A stretch of 64,000 nucleotides of DNA from Meconema thalassinum (taxonomy: Eukaryota; Arthropoda; Insecta; Orthoptera; Tettigoniidae), in the NCBI GenBank assembly GCA_946902985.2, contig OX336392.1, forward strand, positions 19,194,716-19,258,715, read 5' to 3'. This document shows, piece after piece, positions 1 to 9,746 of the stretch; within the stretch, counting starts at the first letter, position 1; the number at the start of each line of letters is the position of its first letter. The notes beneath the pieces were generated by a model, which did not search any database, had not been told where the DNA came from, and worked only from the letters and a program-made list of their open reading frames with translations. Both the position numbers and the translations under genes were made by a program.

Positions 1-134
1 TACCTCCTCCATGTCCGAACAACATCGCTTTGGTTCACTCTGAGACGCCTGGAAACTTCCCTTGTTGAGAGCCCTTCTTGACACAAAGTAACAATGCGGA
101 CGCGATCGAACTGCGGTATTGACCTTCTAGGCAT
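1..134 (-). CDS. Tc1 transposase, N-terminal part (runs off window)
   Basis: The ATG lies at 134-132 and about 44 codons are visible before the window edge. They match the N-terminal helix-turn-helix DNA-binding segment of the 341-residue transposase at 17068-18093. The catalytic domain would lie left of the window, so whether this copy is complete cannot be judged. Confidence 0.75.
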   Translation of the reverse strand, partial: MPRRSIPQFDRVRIVTLCQEGLSTREVSRRLRVNQSDVVRTWRR

Positions 135-378
135 GGTAGAACTACAGACAACATGAGCAGCGTACCTTCGTCCTGGTGGAATGACTGGAACTGATCGGCT
201 GTCGTACCCCCTCCGTCTAATAGGCCCTGCTCATGCATGGTTGTTTACATCTTTGAGCAGTTTTAGTGACATCTATGAACAGTCAAAGGGACTGTATCTT
301 GGATACAATATACACAGTCAACGTCTATATGCCGGAGATCTGGGAACCGAGGTGATGCAAAACTTTTTTTGATGTGTG
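1..378 (-). mobile_element. Tc1-like DNA transposon, partial, cut by window edge
   Basis: This is the reverse complement of the first 378 bp of the complete element at 16824-18288. I saw no difference over the parts compared, and both shadow translations in it are identical to those of the complete copy. The terminal inverted repeat ends at 378 with GATGTGTG and is followed by the TA target dinucleotide at 379-380. The other end lies left of the window. Near-identity with the intact copy 16 kb away, in opposite orientation, suggests recent mobilisation. Confidence 0.9.
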
Positions 379-380
379 TA

Positions 381-1951
381 GAAACAAAGGGTGATGCATG
401 TGAAAAGAAACTTGTAACCCAGATCCAAGGTGTGCAGACAGAATTGAAAGCTCAGATAGAATCTAACAAGAATATTTGTGAACGTTCCCGGGATGAGATA
501 AAAGAAAGTTTTAAGAAATTAGGAGAAGAATTTAAAGGGGTAAAGGACAAAGTAGGAGAACTCGAGGGAAAGGTCGATGGAGTTCAGAATGAAGTAACTG
601 AGATGAAAAATCAAAATCAAAAGGATGTACAGGGTATGAAAGGGCAGATTGATCATTTTACTAGGCAGGTAGATGAGACCTTAAAGAAGCATGAGGAAGG
701 AATAGATAAAAGATTCGGTAAATACGAGGAGCATATCCAGGAAGAAAGAAAGCAACGAAATGAAGAAAATCAAGAGAAGACCCTGAAGATAGAGGAAATA
801 AGCAAGGGTATTAATGAGGTCCAGGAAACTATCGAAAAATTAGAAGAGCGAGTAGGAAAAACAAATAATGAAGTAAAATTGATCAAAGATAAAGTGACGG
901 AAGTGTCTAAGAGCCAAGAGAAAACTGAGGGAAAGTTGAAAGGAATTGAATTAGATATGGTCAAAGGACGAAAAGAAGTGGAGAAGCAAATAAAGGAGAT
1001 ACGAGAGGGCCTGGATACCATCGGTGATGTAAAGCAAGAAATTATAAATCAACAGGCCATGGTCATTAAGAAAGAGGTAGAAGACCAACTAAATGAGTTC
1101 AGGGATAGTTACAGGGACGAGAAATTCCAACTCAAAAAGGCAGAGGAAGATAGTAAAAGGAATCAAGAAAGAATTCAGAATGAATTAAGATCCCGATTGG
1201 AGAGGACTGAACATAAGAATAGTCACATGGAAATCCAACTCATGGCTAATGAAGAAAGTGCCCGAAGGGAAAGGAAGTTAGAATTTGAGAATCAGGAGGA
1301 GTTTCCAAAGACAGGATGGGTAGATTCCCGTGAACAAGGCACAGATACGGAGAGGGACTTAGGAGGGGAGAGCCCTTATAAGAACCCAGGATATCCAATG
1401 GCGATGTCCACCCCGTACATGAATCAGACAAATGGCCAGATAATAAACATTATTAAATCGAATGAGGACAGACCAGTAAAGTTTACGGGTAATAATATGT
1501 CAATTACTCCAAAATACTGGCTAAAGGAAGTTGCAGAGTATTTAAACGAAATGAAAGTTCCTCAGGATCGGAGACTGAGAGCTATTGAAAAGCTGTTGGC
1601 AGGTGATTGTCTCACCTGGTTCAGAAGCTTCAGGTACACCTTTGATACGGTGGAAGGCTTTAGGGAAGCATTTTTAAAACGATATTGGGCAGCAGACGTC
1701 CAAGAGAATTTAAGGCTAGATCTGTACTCTAGGAAGTACAGCACAAATGCACCAACTAAATACTCGGAATTTTTCACCGCTCAGCTGTGTAAATTCCGCG
1801 CACTTGACATTGCTCCGGCAGAGAACGACCTGTGTGCCGCCATTGCAAGACAACTTCCGTATGAGATTCAGAGGCTGTTAATCTCATCCAAAGCCAGAAG
1901 TGCTGTGGAAGTGGAGAGTGTATTACGTCAATTAGATATGACGACTTCACA
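381..1951 (+). pseudogene. Ty3/gypsy-type retrotransposon gag fragment with long coiled coil
   Basis: An uninterrupted reading frame runs from the Tc1 boundary to the start of the Penelope element. Its first ~330 codons are a Glu/Lys-rich coiled coil. About 150 residues of gag core follow, recognisable by WFRSFRYTFDTVEGFREAF and FLKRYW near 1620-1690 and by a leucine-rich C-terminal half. This is the retrotransposon gag fold that packages element RNA. No native start is present because the ATG at 372 lies inside the Tc1 terminal repeat. The 3' end is cut at 1951, so nucleocapsid knuckles, protease and reverse transcriptase are missing. Identification as LTR-element gag is from pattern recognition; assignment to Ty3/gypsy is inference. 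Confidence 0.7.
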
Positions 1952-2219
1952 ACCAATACTGCAACTAAATAATTGTACATATTGTAAATATTTTCACCTG
2001 TATTTCAAACATAGATTTTATAGCCTAAGTGTAATGGATCTGATGATGATCGCTTGACGATCGAAACTGGTCATCCTAGTGTTTTATTAATCTCATGTAA
2101 TTTATTTCAGGATTAGGGCATAACCCATCTCTTTTGGGTACATTCGTGTTGACCGACTGAAAAGCACTAAACACTTGTTTACTAAGGCAACACTGAAAAT
2201 ATGGCTTCAAACACCACAA
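1952..2219 (+). repeat. left Penelope pseudo-LTR
   Basis: The 268-bp sequence recurs with the same length at 5229-5496 and looks identical by eye. It ends with the ATG and first codons of the Penelope protein (2201 onward). It contains the hammerhead-like motif at 2036-2076. Confidence 0.9.
2036..2076 (+). ncRNA. hammerhead-ribozyme-like motif in left pseudo-LTR
   Basis: CTGATGA (2040-2046), then a 5-bp stem GATCG/CGATC (2048-2052 with 2058-2062), then GAAA (2063-2066), then GTC (2070-2072) as the expected cleavage triplet. The flanks GGAT (2036-2039) and ATCC (2073-2076) pair as stem I. Stem III is at most two pairs, which resembles the minimal hammerheads reported from Penelope elements. 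One extra T (2047) between the core and stem II departs from consensus. Self-cleavage is inference. Confidence 0.6.
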
Positions 2220-2899
2220 TGTTCACGGCTAGTCAGGCAAATCGTGAAGCCAAGAAATTCAAATCACTCAGGCTTAAACTCATGAATTTAGACAAGTCAA
2301 TTTGGTTCAACAAAAAATGTATAGAACTAAACCTCACACCTAAATACGTACCAATTAAAACCGTACCGAACGCACCAGCCTCGATCATTTCAACTAAACA
2401 AGCCAAAGCGCTTTGGATAAAAAACGAATTAAGATTTGCATACATAAGAAAGCAAAAAATTAACCAACAATTATACGACATTCAATTGCAACTAAGTAAT
2501 TTCTGGCACGCAGCCCAATGGGACAGCTTCACCGAGCACCTACATGACACCATCAAAATCAGAGCAACGAGGAAGCATGAAACGCTAGAAAATAAATTAA
2601 GAAAACTAGGAGAAACACAGAACCATCAATCTAACGAACAACACACGAATAACAATGAATTCAATTTCCACAGCAGAGTAAACAACAGAACGAACGTAAC
2701 CTTTTCTCAAGGTGAAATGAATATGTTAGACAAAGGTTTGAAATACAACTGCACAGACGCACACACGAACCACAATATAAAACAGTTAATCACAGATATT
2801 GAGATAGCCAGTCACAAGCTCCCAGCAGAAGATAGGGAATTAACCAAAAATCTCGCCACCAACGAAGCCAAAAAAAATCCTCAAACGAGAGGGCGATAG
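2201..2899 (+). pseudogene. Penelope protein, N-terminal segment
   Basis: The ATG at 2201 opens a basic 232-residue frame. Its FSQGEMNMLDKGLKYN stretch near residue 170 is a hallmark of the region upstream of Penelope reverse transcriptases. It ends at a stop just after a run of eight A (2870-2877). The reverse transcriptase continues in another frame from that run, so a 1-nt indel in the homopolymer is the probable break. A sequencing error in the run is possible. Confidence 0.8.
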
Positions 2900-4178
2900 C
2901 AATAACATTCAAAACAACAAACAACTCAAAGAAATAAAGTCGTTGAAACAAAAAATAAAAGAACATGACTTAATCATCACAAAAGCAGATAAGGGAAACA
3001 CTACAGTAATTTTGAACAAAACAGAATACATTGAAAAAACAGTCGAATTCCTAAACAACAACGAAATCAAGGAATTAACAAAAGACCCCACCAACAAATT
3101 CCAAAAACAAATAAAAAGTGCGCTAAAAGAAACAGATTATATACTGACCAAAGCCGAAAAATCAAAACTAATAAACATGAACCCGAAAATACCGTCATTG
3201 AGGGGACAACCAAAAATACACAAAAAGGAATGCCCAATGAGACCAATAGTCAATTGTAGGAATGCCCCTAATTACAAAATCAGCAAAGAGTTACTAAAAA
3301 TCTTAAAATGCCGTCTTTCCAACGACAAAAACAACTCTGTAAAGAACACAACAGAACTAGTAACAGCATTGAACACCCTACAAATGAAACCTAGCCTCAG
3401 GCTAGTATCCTTCGACGTAACTAACATGTACACCAATATTCCGATTATTGAAGCAATCCACACTATCGAAAACAACTTAAAATCCAACAATTCGGTAAAA
3501 GAAATTGAAGAGATTGTGAGATTACTGAGGGTCGTTCTCAACCAAAACGTGTTTCAATTCGACTATAAAATATACACACAGAGAGAAGGCCTAGCAATGG
3601 GATCGCCACTAAGTGGGTTAATCGCTGACATCTTCATCAATGCACTAGAAAATGCGTTCTTAGAAAAGACTTCAACAAAGGGAATAGTAATATGGAAAAG
3701 ATACGTAGATGATGTAATATGCATCTACGATACTGAACTAACAAGCGAAGAAACAATTCTCCAATCCATTAATAGCCTTCACCACTCTATCAAATTCACT
3801 AAGGAATCCGAAATAGACCGGAAAATAAATTATCTCGATATAACTATTGAACGTAAAGACAACGACCTTTCATATTCCATATTCCGGAAAGCAACACAAA
3901 CCTCGCATGCAATCGACAATCAGTCTAATCACCCCAGTACGCACAAACTAGCGGGTTTCAACTCAATGGTGCACAGGGCTTTAAACATACCCATGTCAAA
4001 AGACAACTATAATAAGGAAATAAGAACAATTATGCAAATAGCTAAGGAAAACAACATCTCGCCAAGCAAAATAAACCAAATTATAGCCAAACATAAAAAT
4101 AAAGATAAAACGATTCCCAAACCGGACAGTAATGAGAAAAAATTTGCGCGTTTCAACTATGTGAATGCGAATACATAG
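2873..4178 (+). pseudogene. Penelope reverse transcriptase domain
   Basis: The frame opens at the A run near 2873. It carries the Penelope signature in order: KADKGNTTVI, PKIHK, SFDVTNMYTNIP (first catalytic Asp), GLAMGSPLSG, RYVDDV (catalytic YVDD) and YLDITIERK. A C-terminal NHPSTHKLAGFNSMVHRAL block follows, as in the family. It would copy element RNA at a nicked target. All catalytic residues are present. The frame is broken at 4176-4178 by TAG, after which the same frame continues into the endonuclease domain, so this is a nonsense change within one polyprotein. Confidence 0.9.
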
Positions 4179-4652
4179 AAAATCACTAACCTATTCAAAA
4201 AGCAAGGCATAAAGATAGCTTTCACGACGAAGAACACAACCGCTAGGCACCTCCTAAATAGTAATCTAAATAAACGTGACCCGTATTCAAGGTCAGGGGT
4301 ATATTCTTTAACGTGCCAAGACACCGATTGTCAAGCTAATTACATCGGGCAGAGTGGAAGGCGAGTAGACACACGTTATAATGAACATAGGAATGCGATA
4401 AGATACGGAACACATTCAGCCGTGTGCGAACATATGTGTGACGCAGGGCACAGCTTTACCAACATAGAGTCGGACCTTAAAATAATCCATCACGAATCGA
4501 AAGGCAGAGCTCTTGACATAAAGGAAGCAATCGAGATACACCTAGCCAAACGAAACAATCCCAACAATCTAAATGAACACACGTTCATGGAGAGCTCACC
4601 CCTCTTCACGCTACTAAAAAACACACCCTGTCGGAAACAGAACACAATTTAG
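4179..4652 (+). pseudogene. Penelope GIY-YIG endonuclease domain
   Basis: In frame with the reverse transcriptase after the TAG. It begins with the KITNLFKKQGIKIAF linker typical of Penelope. Near 4296-4370 it has GVY, two Cys and YIGQSGR, followed by the conserved Arg/His helix. This domain nicks target DNA. It ends at a natural stop near 4650. Read-through of the TAG is not excluded, but a point mutation is simpler. Confidence 0.85.
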
Positions 4653-5228
4653 CGACACAGCCAAGCTAGATAAAAAAAGGGGGGAAATTAGGGGGTTTTT
4701 AATAGGTAAATGTTATCTGGATCAGGTGTACGATGTACTTTTCTTCTGCAATAAACCAAGGCCCATATTCGCGGCAGTATTAAAGGTGCCGGGACGTCCT
4801 CAAAAGACCGTCAACGCTTAGTTCGAATGGGTTATGCTCCACGCGTGGCGAGGGCTAATCCACGGTCTTTAATAGTTGCAGACCCACCTCATTCAATAAC
4901 ATACATCTTATCTAGGTTGGCAACACCTCACATAAACACATCGCGATCACTCCCCACAGCACGTAGGGGTAGGGGGGAGAAGGGAGGGAAAAACCAGTCG
5001 TTAAGATAACCACCGCAGTCGACCGCACAGTGAGTTCTAGTAAACACGAAAACTGCGAGTAGCTGTAGTACGGAAGACAATCAGATAAGTAGTTAGCCAA
5101 AAATTTTATAGTTTAACCATAGTTTACAACCATATAATCTCTCTAAGGTACAATCTCCGGATAGCTATCACCATTTAGCATTTCACCTAACATATATACT
5201 GCATTTAGCATACACTGACAGTTGCAGT
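4653..5228 (+). other. Penelope 3' untranslated region
   Basis: No coding similarity is seen between the endonuclease stop and the right direct repeat. It holds poly-A/poly-G blocks (4670-4695) and a GC-richer stretch (4800-5050) with a shadow reading frame only. It probably includes the rest of the pseudo-LTR that the left copy lacks. Confidence 0.5.
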
Positions 5229-5496
5229 ACCAATACTGCAACTAAATAATTGTACATATTGTAAATATTTTCACCTGTATTTCAAACATAGATTTTATAG
5301 CCTAAGTGTAATGGATCTGATGATGATCGCTTGACGATCGAAACTGGTCATCCTAGTGTTTTATTAATCTCATGTAATTTATTTCAGGATTAGGGCATAA
5401 CCCATCTCTTTTGGGTACATTCGTGTTGACCGACTGAAAAGCACTAAACACTTGTTTACTAAGGCAACACTGAAAATATGGCTTCAAACACCACAA
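5229..5496 (+). repeat. right Penelope pseudo-LTR
   Basis: Direct repeat of 1952-2219, offset by 3277 bp. After the shared CACCACAA the two copies diverge: the left continues into the protein, the right into the 5' leader of the neighbouring LINE. Confidence 0.9.
5313..5353 (+). ncRNA. hammerhead-ribozyme-like motif in right pseudo-LTR
   Basis: Same motif as at 2036-2076: CTGATGA at 5317-5323, GAAA at 5340-5343, expected cleavage after 5349. Two copies in tandem orientation could process a read-through transcript to unit length; that role is inferred from published work on Penelope hammerheads. Confidence 0.6.
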
Positions 5497-5674
5497 AGAA
5501 ACTCTCTCCGAAAACATTGTGTATTTAAGAGTGTATTCGAGGAAGAACCTAAACCATATTTGTCACCCGACAATATAAGTGCATAAGTTGCCCAGTAACT
5601 AATAAGAACATCAGTTAGAATTACTAACTTCCTCGTAAATCGGTTAAATAGGAGTTTTCACCTGCATTGGCAAC

Positions 5675-6580
5675 ATGGGCGACTGTGGAGAGTGTGGTGG
5701 TAGCTTGGGGAAGGCTGGAAAGGTACAGTGTGGTTCATGTAAAAAGTGGTTTCATAAGAAGTGCGTGAATACATTGAACAGATTCACCGAGTGGCTGTGT
5801 GTGCAATGTGTGGACTATAGTGGAACTATAAGTGACAGTGTAAGTGACAAAGACACTCCATCAATGGAGAATATTTATGGAATGCTGAAAGACGTAAAAG
5901 AACAACTTAAAATCATAAAAGACGAACAAAGAGCGAGAGAGACTGATCTAGGTAACTCATTGGAATTGTGCCATAAGAAACTAGACGATTGTGTAACATT
6001 AATTTCTAACCAGCAGACAGAAATTAAGGAATGTAAAGGACAGATTGACACATTAACCCAGCAAAATGTCAATCTCAAGGCGAAGCTAAAATCCCTAGAA
6101 AACCGCCTAGGAGAATCTGAGCAGTACACACGTAGGAATACGGTGGAAATACACGGTGTCCCGGAAGTTCCTAACGAAAACATTTTTGAAACTGTGAAGA
6201 AAGTAGGTCAAGCTCTGGATGTGGTCATCAGTGAAACAATGGTAGATGCCTGTCATCGACTGCCTAAGTCACCTAATCATCAACACAGTGGCATCATCTT
6301 AAAATTCGTTCGGCGGGACGATAAGGAGCGTTTCATGGAGCGTCGCCGGGTGAAACGGAATCTCTCCACTCGTCACGTCGGTCTTCCTGGGGACAGTGTA
6401 ATTTATGTGAACGAAAGTTTATCACCAGAGAAGAGGAAATTACTGTCACAAGCTCGGAACATCAGGAGAGAGAAGGAGTATTCTTTCTTGTGGGTAAGAA
6501 ATGGACACATTAAAATACGCAAATCTGAAGGTTCTCGAGTCATCGTAATTCGAAATGAGGATGACCTGAACACTCTCTAA
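5675..6580 (+). CDS. LINE ORF1: PHD finger, coiled coil, RRM-like domain
   Basis: This 301-residue RNA-binding and chaperone-type protein is the ORF1 partner of the downstream ORF2. Residues 4-46 form a Cys/His-rich PHD-like finger with CGECGG, CGSCKKWFHKKC and CVQC. A coiled coil occupies about residues 70-155. A domain like those of L1 ORF1 follows (RRNTVEIHGVPE near 150, then DACHRLP and ILKFVRR), ending in a basic C-terminal domain. The ATG at 5675 gives the full finger. The stop codon TAA (6578-6580) overlaps the ORF2 ATG by one base. Such PHD-bearing ORF1 proteins are known from CR1/Jockey-group LINEs. Confidence 0.85.
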   Translation: MGDCGECGGSLGKAGKVQCGSCKKWFHKKCVNTLNRFTEWLCVQCVDYSGTISDSVSDKDTPSMENIYGMLKDVKEQLKIIKDEQRARETDLGNSLELCHKKLDDCVTLISNQQTEIKECKGQIDTLTQQNVNLKAKLKSLENRLGESEQYTRRNTVEIHGVPEVPNENIFETVKKVGQALDVVISETMVDACHRLPKSPNHQHSGIILKFVRRDDKERFMERRRVKRNLSTRHVGLPGDSVIYVNESLSPEKRKLLSQARNIRREKEYSFLWVRNGHIKIRKSEGSRVIVIRNEDDLNTL

Positions 6581-9390
6581 TGGTATCAAAATCTAGATTA
6601 TTCATTTATTATCAAAATGTAGGAGGAATGAATACAAAATTAGATTTATTCAATGAAAACCTGATCACCAAAAAGCATGACTTAATTCTAATTACAGAAA
6701 CTTGGTTATCTAGTAAAATCGCTGACAGTGAGGTCTGTTGTGATATGTACAGAGTATACAGGGCTGAGAGGCCTGCCAGAACAGGGGGTGGGGTGGCTGT
6801 CTTGGTTCGTAGCGGATTAACAGTACTCAAGGTCGAAAGAATGACTGGCAGCTTGGAATGTCTATTAGTGAAACTGGTTATTTCAGGAAATATTTGGTAC
6901 GTCTGTAATGTTTACATCCCACCAGCTTCAAAAGTAGAATCGTACAGGCAAGTATATCGGTGGCTGGAATCCCGCACAGAAATATATGATAAAAATTTAT
7001 TAATATTTGGTGACTTCAATATCCCAACAATACAAAGTACAATAATTAATGATGACAATATTCACACAAGAGAACTCGTACATTTTATTAATTATCTTCA
7101 GCTAAAATCTTATAATTCAGTACTAAACCGTAACGGGAGGACGCTGGACTTAGTTCTATCCAACAATCCCAACATAAATGTAACGGAAAACACAGACCCA
7201 CTCTTACCGCAGGATCGCCATCACCCAGCTCTGGATGTGGAAATATCTCTAACTATATGTCGAAACCAAGTAATTATCCAGCCTAATGATACCTATAACT
7301 TCCGGGAAGCCGATTTTGAGCAAATGTACACTCGGTTGAGGGATAGTGCCTGGGGTCAAATATACGAGTGCACTGATGTAAATACTGCAGTAGACCTGTT
7401 TTATCAGATTTTTAACACAGTACTTGGCGAAACCGTTCCTATATGTAAACGACAAACGGGCAGAAAATATCCTGTCTGGTTCCCTAAGGAAATAAAGAGT
7501 AAATTGAAGGAGAAGGAACACCATAGGAAGAGAAAACATTACTCAGATCATCATAGACTACGTTTTGAAGAATTAAGGTCAGAAATTAAAAAGGACATTA
7601 AATTATCTTATAAGAAATATATCCATAATATTGAACAAAACATTAGCAGGGACTCAAAGAAATTTTGGACGTTTATTAAAAGCAAGAAAAAAAATAGGAA
7701 CTCATGCGACACTTTTAAATATAATAATGAAGAATTGGACAGGGGTGATTCCATTGTTGAAGGTTTCGCGTCATATTTTAAATCAGTGTATGACTCTCAG
7801 TCAGCCCAATACAAAGTCCCAGCCTGCAATTCGAATACTCCCAACACCCTTCACATAAAACTTGTCTCAAAGGAAGAGATAGAAATGGCATTTAAAAAAT
7901 TAAAACCTAAGTCGTCGGCTGGTCCTGATAATATTCCACCGTATGTAGTTAAGGGATGTGCTGAAAGCCTCAGGGACCCGTTACACTTTATATTTAACTT
8001 AGCAATTCAAACTTGTACGTTCCCTGACGCCTGGAAAATCACTCGCGTCTGCCCTATACTAAAATCGGGAGACCCATCACTAATTAATAACTACCGTCCT
8101 ATATCTATTTTATCCGCAGTAGCCAAGGTATTTGAATTCATATTGCACGGAAGAATATCAGTATTCCTCAGACCACTCGTAACAGATAACCAACATGGTT
8201 TCCTATCCAGGAAATCTACAGTGACGAATGCAATTAATTTTACTCAAATTATATCTAAAGAGTTAGATAAAGGAGGGCAGATGGATGTCATATTTACAGA
8301 TTTCGAGAAAGCTTTCGACACAATAAATCACGATATCCTTCTTAAAAAATTATGTATTTTGGGATTTTCCCACCCATTACTAAAATTATTCATCTCCTAT
8401 CTCAGAGACAGGAAACAATTTGTTTTGTTCCAGAAAATTGTCTCAAAGGAATACATAGTTCATTCCGGAATACCCCAAGGTTCGAACCTTGGACCTTTGA
8501 TTTTTCTAGCAATGATAAATGATTTGCCACGATGTATACTGCACTCAAATAGTCTTTTATATGCAGATGACTTCAAAATTTTTAAATCAATTTCTTCCAC
8601 TGATGACTGCACTCTACTACAAAATGACCTAAATAATATACACAAATGGAGTATAGAAAACAAATTATACTTAAACGTACCGAAGTGTGTTGTTATGACC
8701 TTTACACGTAAGAAGAACCCAATCACATTTGTTTATGGAATTGGACCTAAGTCATTGAAAACAGTAAGCGAGAAGAAAGATCCAGGGATTCTGTTTGACC
8801 GAGAGCTTGCTTTCACTTATCATGTGCAAAAGACGGTCGGGGATGCTTACCGCATGTTAGGGTTTATAATAAGAAACACTAAGCCATTCATTAGGACCAG
8901 TACCTGCATAAAACTTTATACTGCCATGGTGAGATCCAAGCTCGAGTACGCCAGCCAAGTATGGAGTCCCTGGCAGAAAACATGCATTAAGTACATTGAG
9001 CAAGTTCAAAAGAAATTCCTCAGATATTTACACCTCAAAATAACGGGCAATTACCCACACATGGTACCCTACGGTGAACTTTTGTTGAATTTCGGCATGA
9101 CTAGTTTGGAGTCTCGAAGGCGAGTGAATGATATGAAATTCCTTTATAAAGTCATTAACGGTCAAATTGATAACTCATTTTTCCTATCACTCCTAAATTT
9201 CAACATCCCTCGCTTAACTACAAGATCAACCATAACATTCAAAAATGATATAACCAATACCACTTCACATAACAATTCACCTGTATGGAGGCTTTGCAGT
9301 ATTTACAACGATGCGGTTCGTGTAAACTGGAAACTAGATTTCTGTCTCTCAATCAGACCGTTCTTGGAAATTATAACCCTGTCACTCTAA
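6580..9390 (+). CDS. LINE ORF2: endonuclease plus reverse transcriptase
   Basis: This 936-residue protein carries out target-primed reverse transcription. The apurinic-type endonuclease is N-terminal: ETWLS near 45, YIPP near 112, GDFN near 147, and a DRHHPALDVE block near 215. The reverse transcriptase follows: SSAGPDNIP near 445, NNYRPISIL, FTDFEKAFDTINHDIL (first Asp), GIPQGSNLGP, and LLYADDFKIF (catalytic YADD). The C-terminal RRRVNDMKFLYKVINGQID block is typical of CR1/Jockey elements. The length is normal for the group and no lesion is seen. The start ATG sits in the TAATG junction with ORF1, so translation is probably by termination-reinitiation. Confidence 0.92.
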   Translation: MVSKSRLFIYYQNVGGMNTKLDLFNENLITKKHDLILITETWLSSKIADSEVCCDMYRVYRAERPARTGGGVAVLVRSGLTVLKVERMTGSLECLLVKLVISGNIWYVCNVYIPPASKVESYRQVYRWLESRTEIYDKNLLIFGDFNIPTIQSTIINDDNIHTRELVHFINYLQLKSYNSVLNRNGRTLDLVLSNNPNINVTENTDPLLPQDRHHPALDVEISLTICRNQVIIQPNDTYNFREADFEQMYTRLRDSAWGQIYECTDVNTAVDLFYQIFNTVLGETVPICKRQTGRKYPVWFPKEIKSKLKEKEHHRKRKHYSDHHRLRFEELRSEIKKDIKLSYKKYIHNIEQNISRDSKKFWTFIKSKKKNRNSCDTFKYNNEELDRGDSIVEGFASYFKSVYDSQSAQYKVPACNSNTPNTLHIKLVSKEEIEMAFKKLKPKSSAGPDNIPPYVVKGCAESLRDPLHFIFNLAIQTCTFPDAWKITRVCPILKSGDPSLINNYRPISILSAVAKVFEFILHGRISVFLRPLVTDNQHGFLSRKSTVTNAINFTQIISKELDKGGQMDVIFTDFEKAFDTINHDILLKKLCILGFSHPLLKLFISYLRDRKQFVLFQKIVSKEYIVHSGIPQGSNLGPLIFLAMINDLPRCILHSNSLLYADDFKIFKSISSTDDCTLLQNDLNNIHKWSIENKLYLNVPKCVVMTFTRKKNPITFVYGIGPKSLKTVSEKKDPGILFDRELAFTYHVQKTVGDAYRMLGFIIRNTKPFIRTSTCIKLYTAMVRSKLEYASQVWSPWQKTCIKYIEQVQKKFLRYLHLKITGNYPHMVPYGELLLNFGMTSLESRRRVNDMKFLYKVINGQIDNSFFLSLLNFNIPRLTTRSTITFKNDITNTTSHNNSPVWRLCSIYNDAVRVNWKLDFCLSIRPFLEIITLSL

Positions 9391-9704
9391 TTCATACTTG
9401 AAATAAAATTATCACACATAACAGAATCAACAATGTATATATGTGGATAGGCCTGTTCCCTAGTTATTGATGTTACCCATTAGTTTATTATGTAATAATT
9501 CCAAAACCTGTTTTTATATTTGGCATTAGATCATATTTAGATTTAGTTTTTATATTATCTTTTTACTACTATGCATTTTGATCTGTGTGAACTTATTAGT
9601 TTTAAGAATTACATTAAGATATTAATACTTAATGCAGGAAATGTATCTTACTGTGTAGGTGCACTATTATTGGGGCGCACACTGAGCCCTGTTGTGTACC
9701 ATCA

Positions 9705-9728
9705 ACAAATAAATAAATAAATAAATAA
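9705..9728 (+). repeat. (AAAT)n tail of LINE
   Basis: About five AAAT units close the 3' end of the LINE. Short tandem repeats instead of poly(A) are common at CR1-type 3' ends. Confidence 0.8.
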
Positions 9729-9746
9729 ACATACACTATAAGAAAA

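Larger units (their letters stand above)
1952..5496 (+). mobile_element. Penelope-like retroelement with direct pseudo-LTRs
   Basis: The element has 268-bp direct repeats at both ends (1952-2219 and 5229-5496). Between them it encodes a Penelope-type reverse transcriptase followed by a GIY-YIG endonuclease. The first start codon lies inside the left repeat, as in other Penelope elements. CACAA precedes the left repeat (1948-1952) and also ends the right repeat (5492-5496), so the borders are uncertain by about 5 bp and a 5-bp target duplication is possible. Two lesions, a frameshift and an in-frame TAG, interrupt the long reading frame. The right end abuts the next LINE directly. Confidence 0.88.
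5497..9728 (+). mobile_element. CR1/Jockey-group LINE, apparently full length
   Basis: A 178-bp leader is followed by ORF1 (5675-6580), ORF2 (6580-9390), a 315-bp 3' region and an (AAAT)n tail at about 9705-9728. Both ORFs are open and all catalytic motifs are visible, so the copy may be competent. No clear target duplication was found. The left end begins exactly where the Penelope repeat ends. Confidence 0.88.

Noticed and set aside
5675..9390. ORF1-ORF2 overlap as evidence for a bacterial operon
   Set aside because: PHD finger, LINE motifs, spliced-gene signals and SINEs all show animal DNA. The overlap is a known LINE arrangement.
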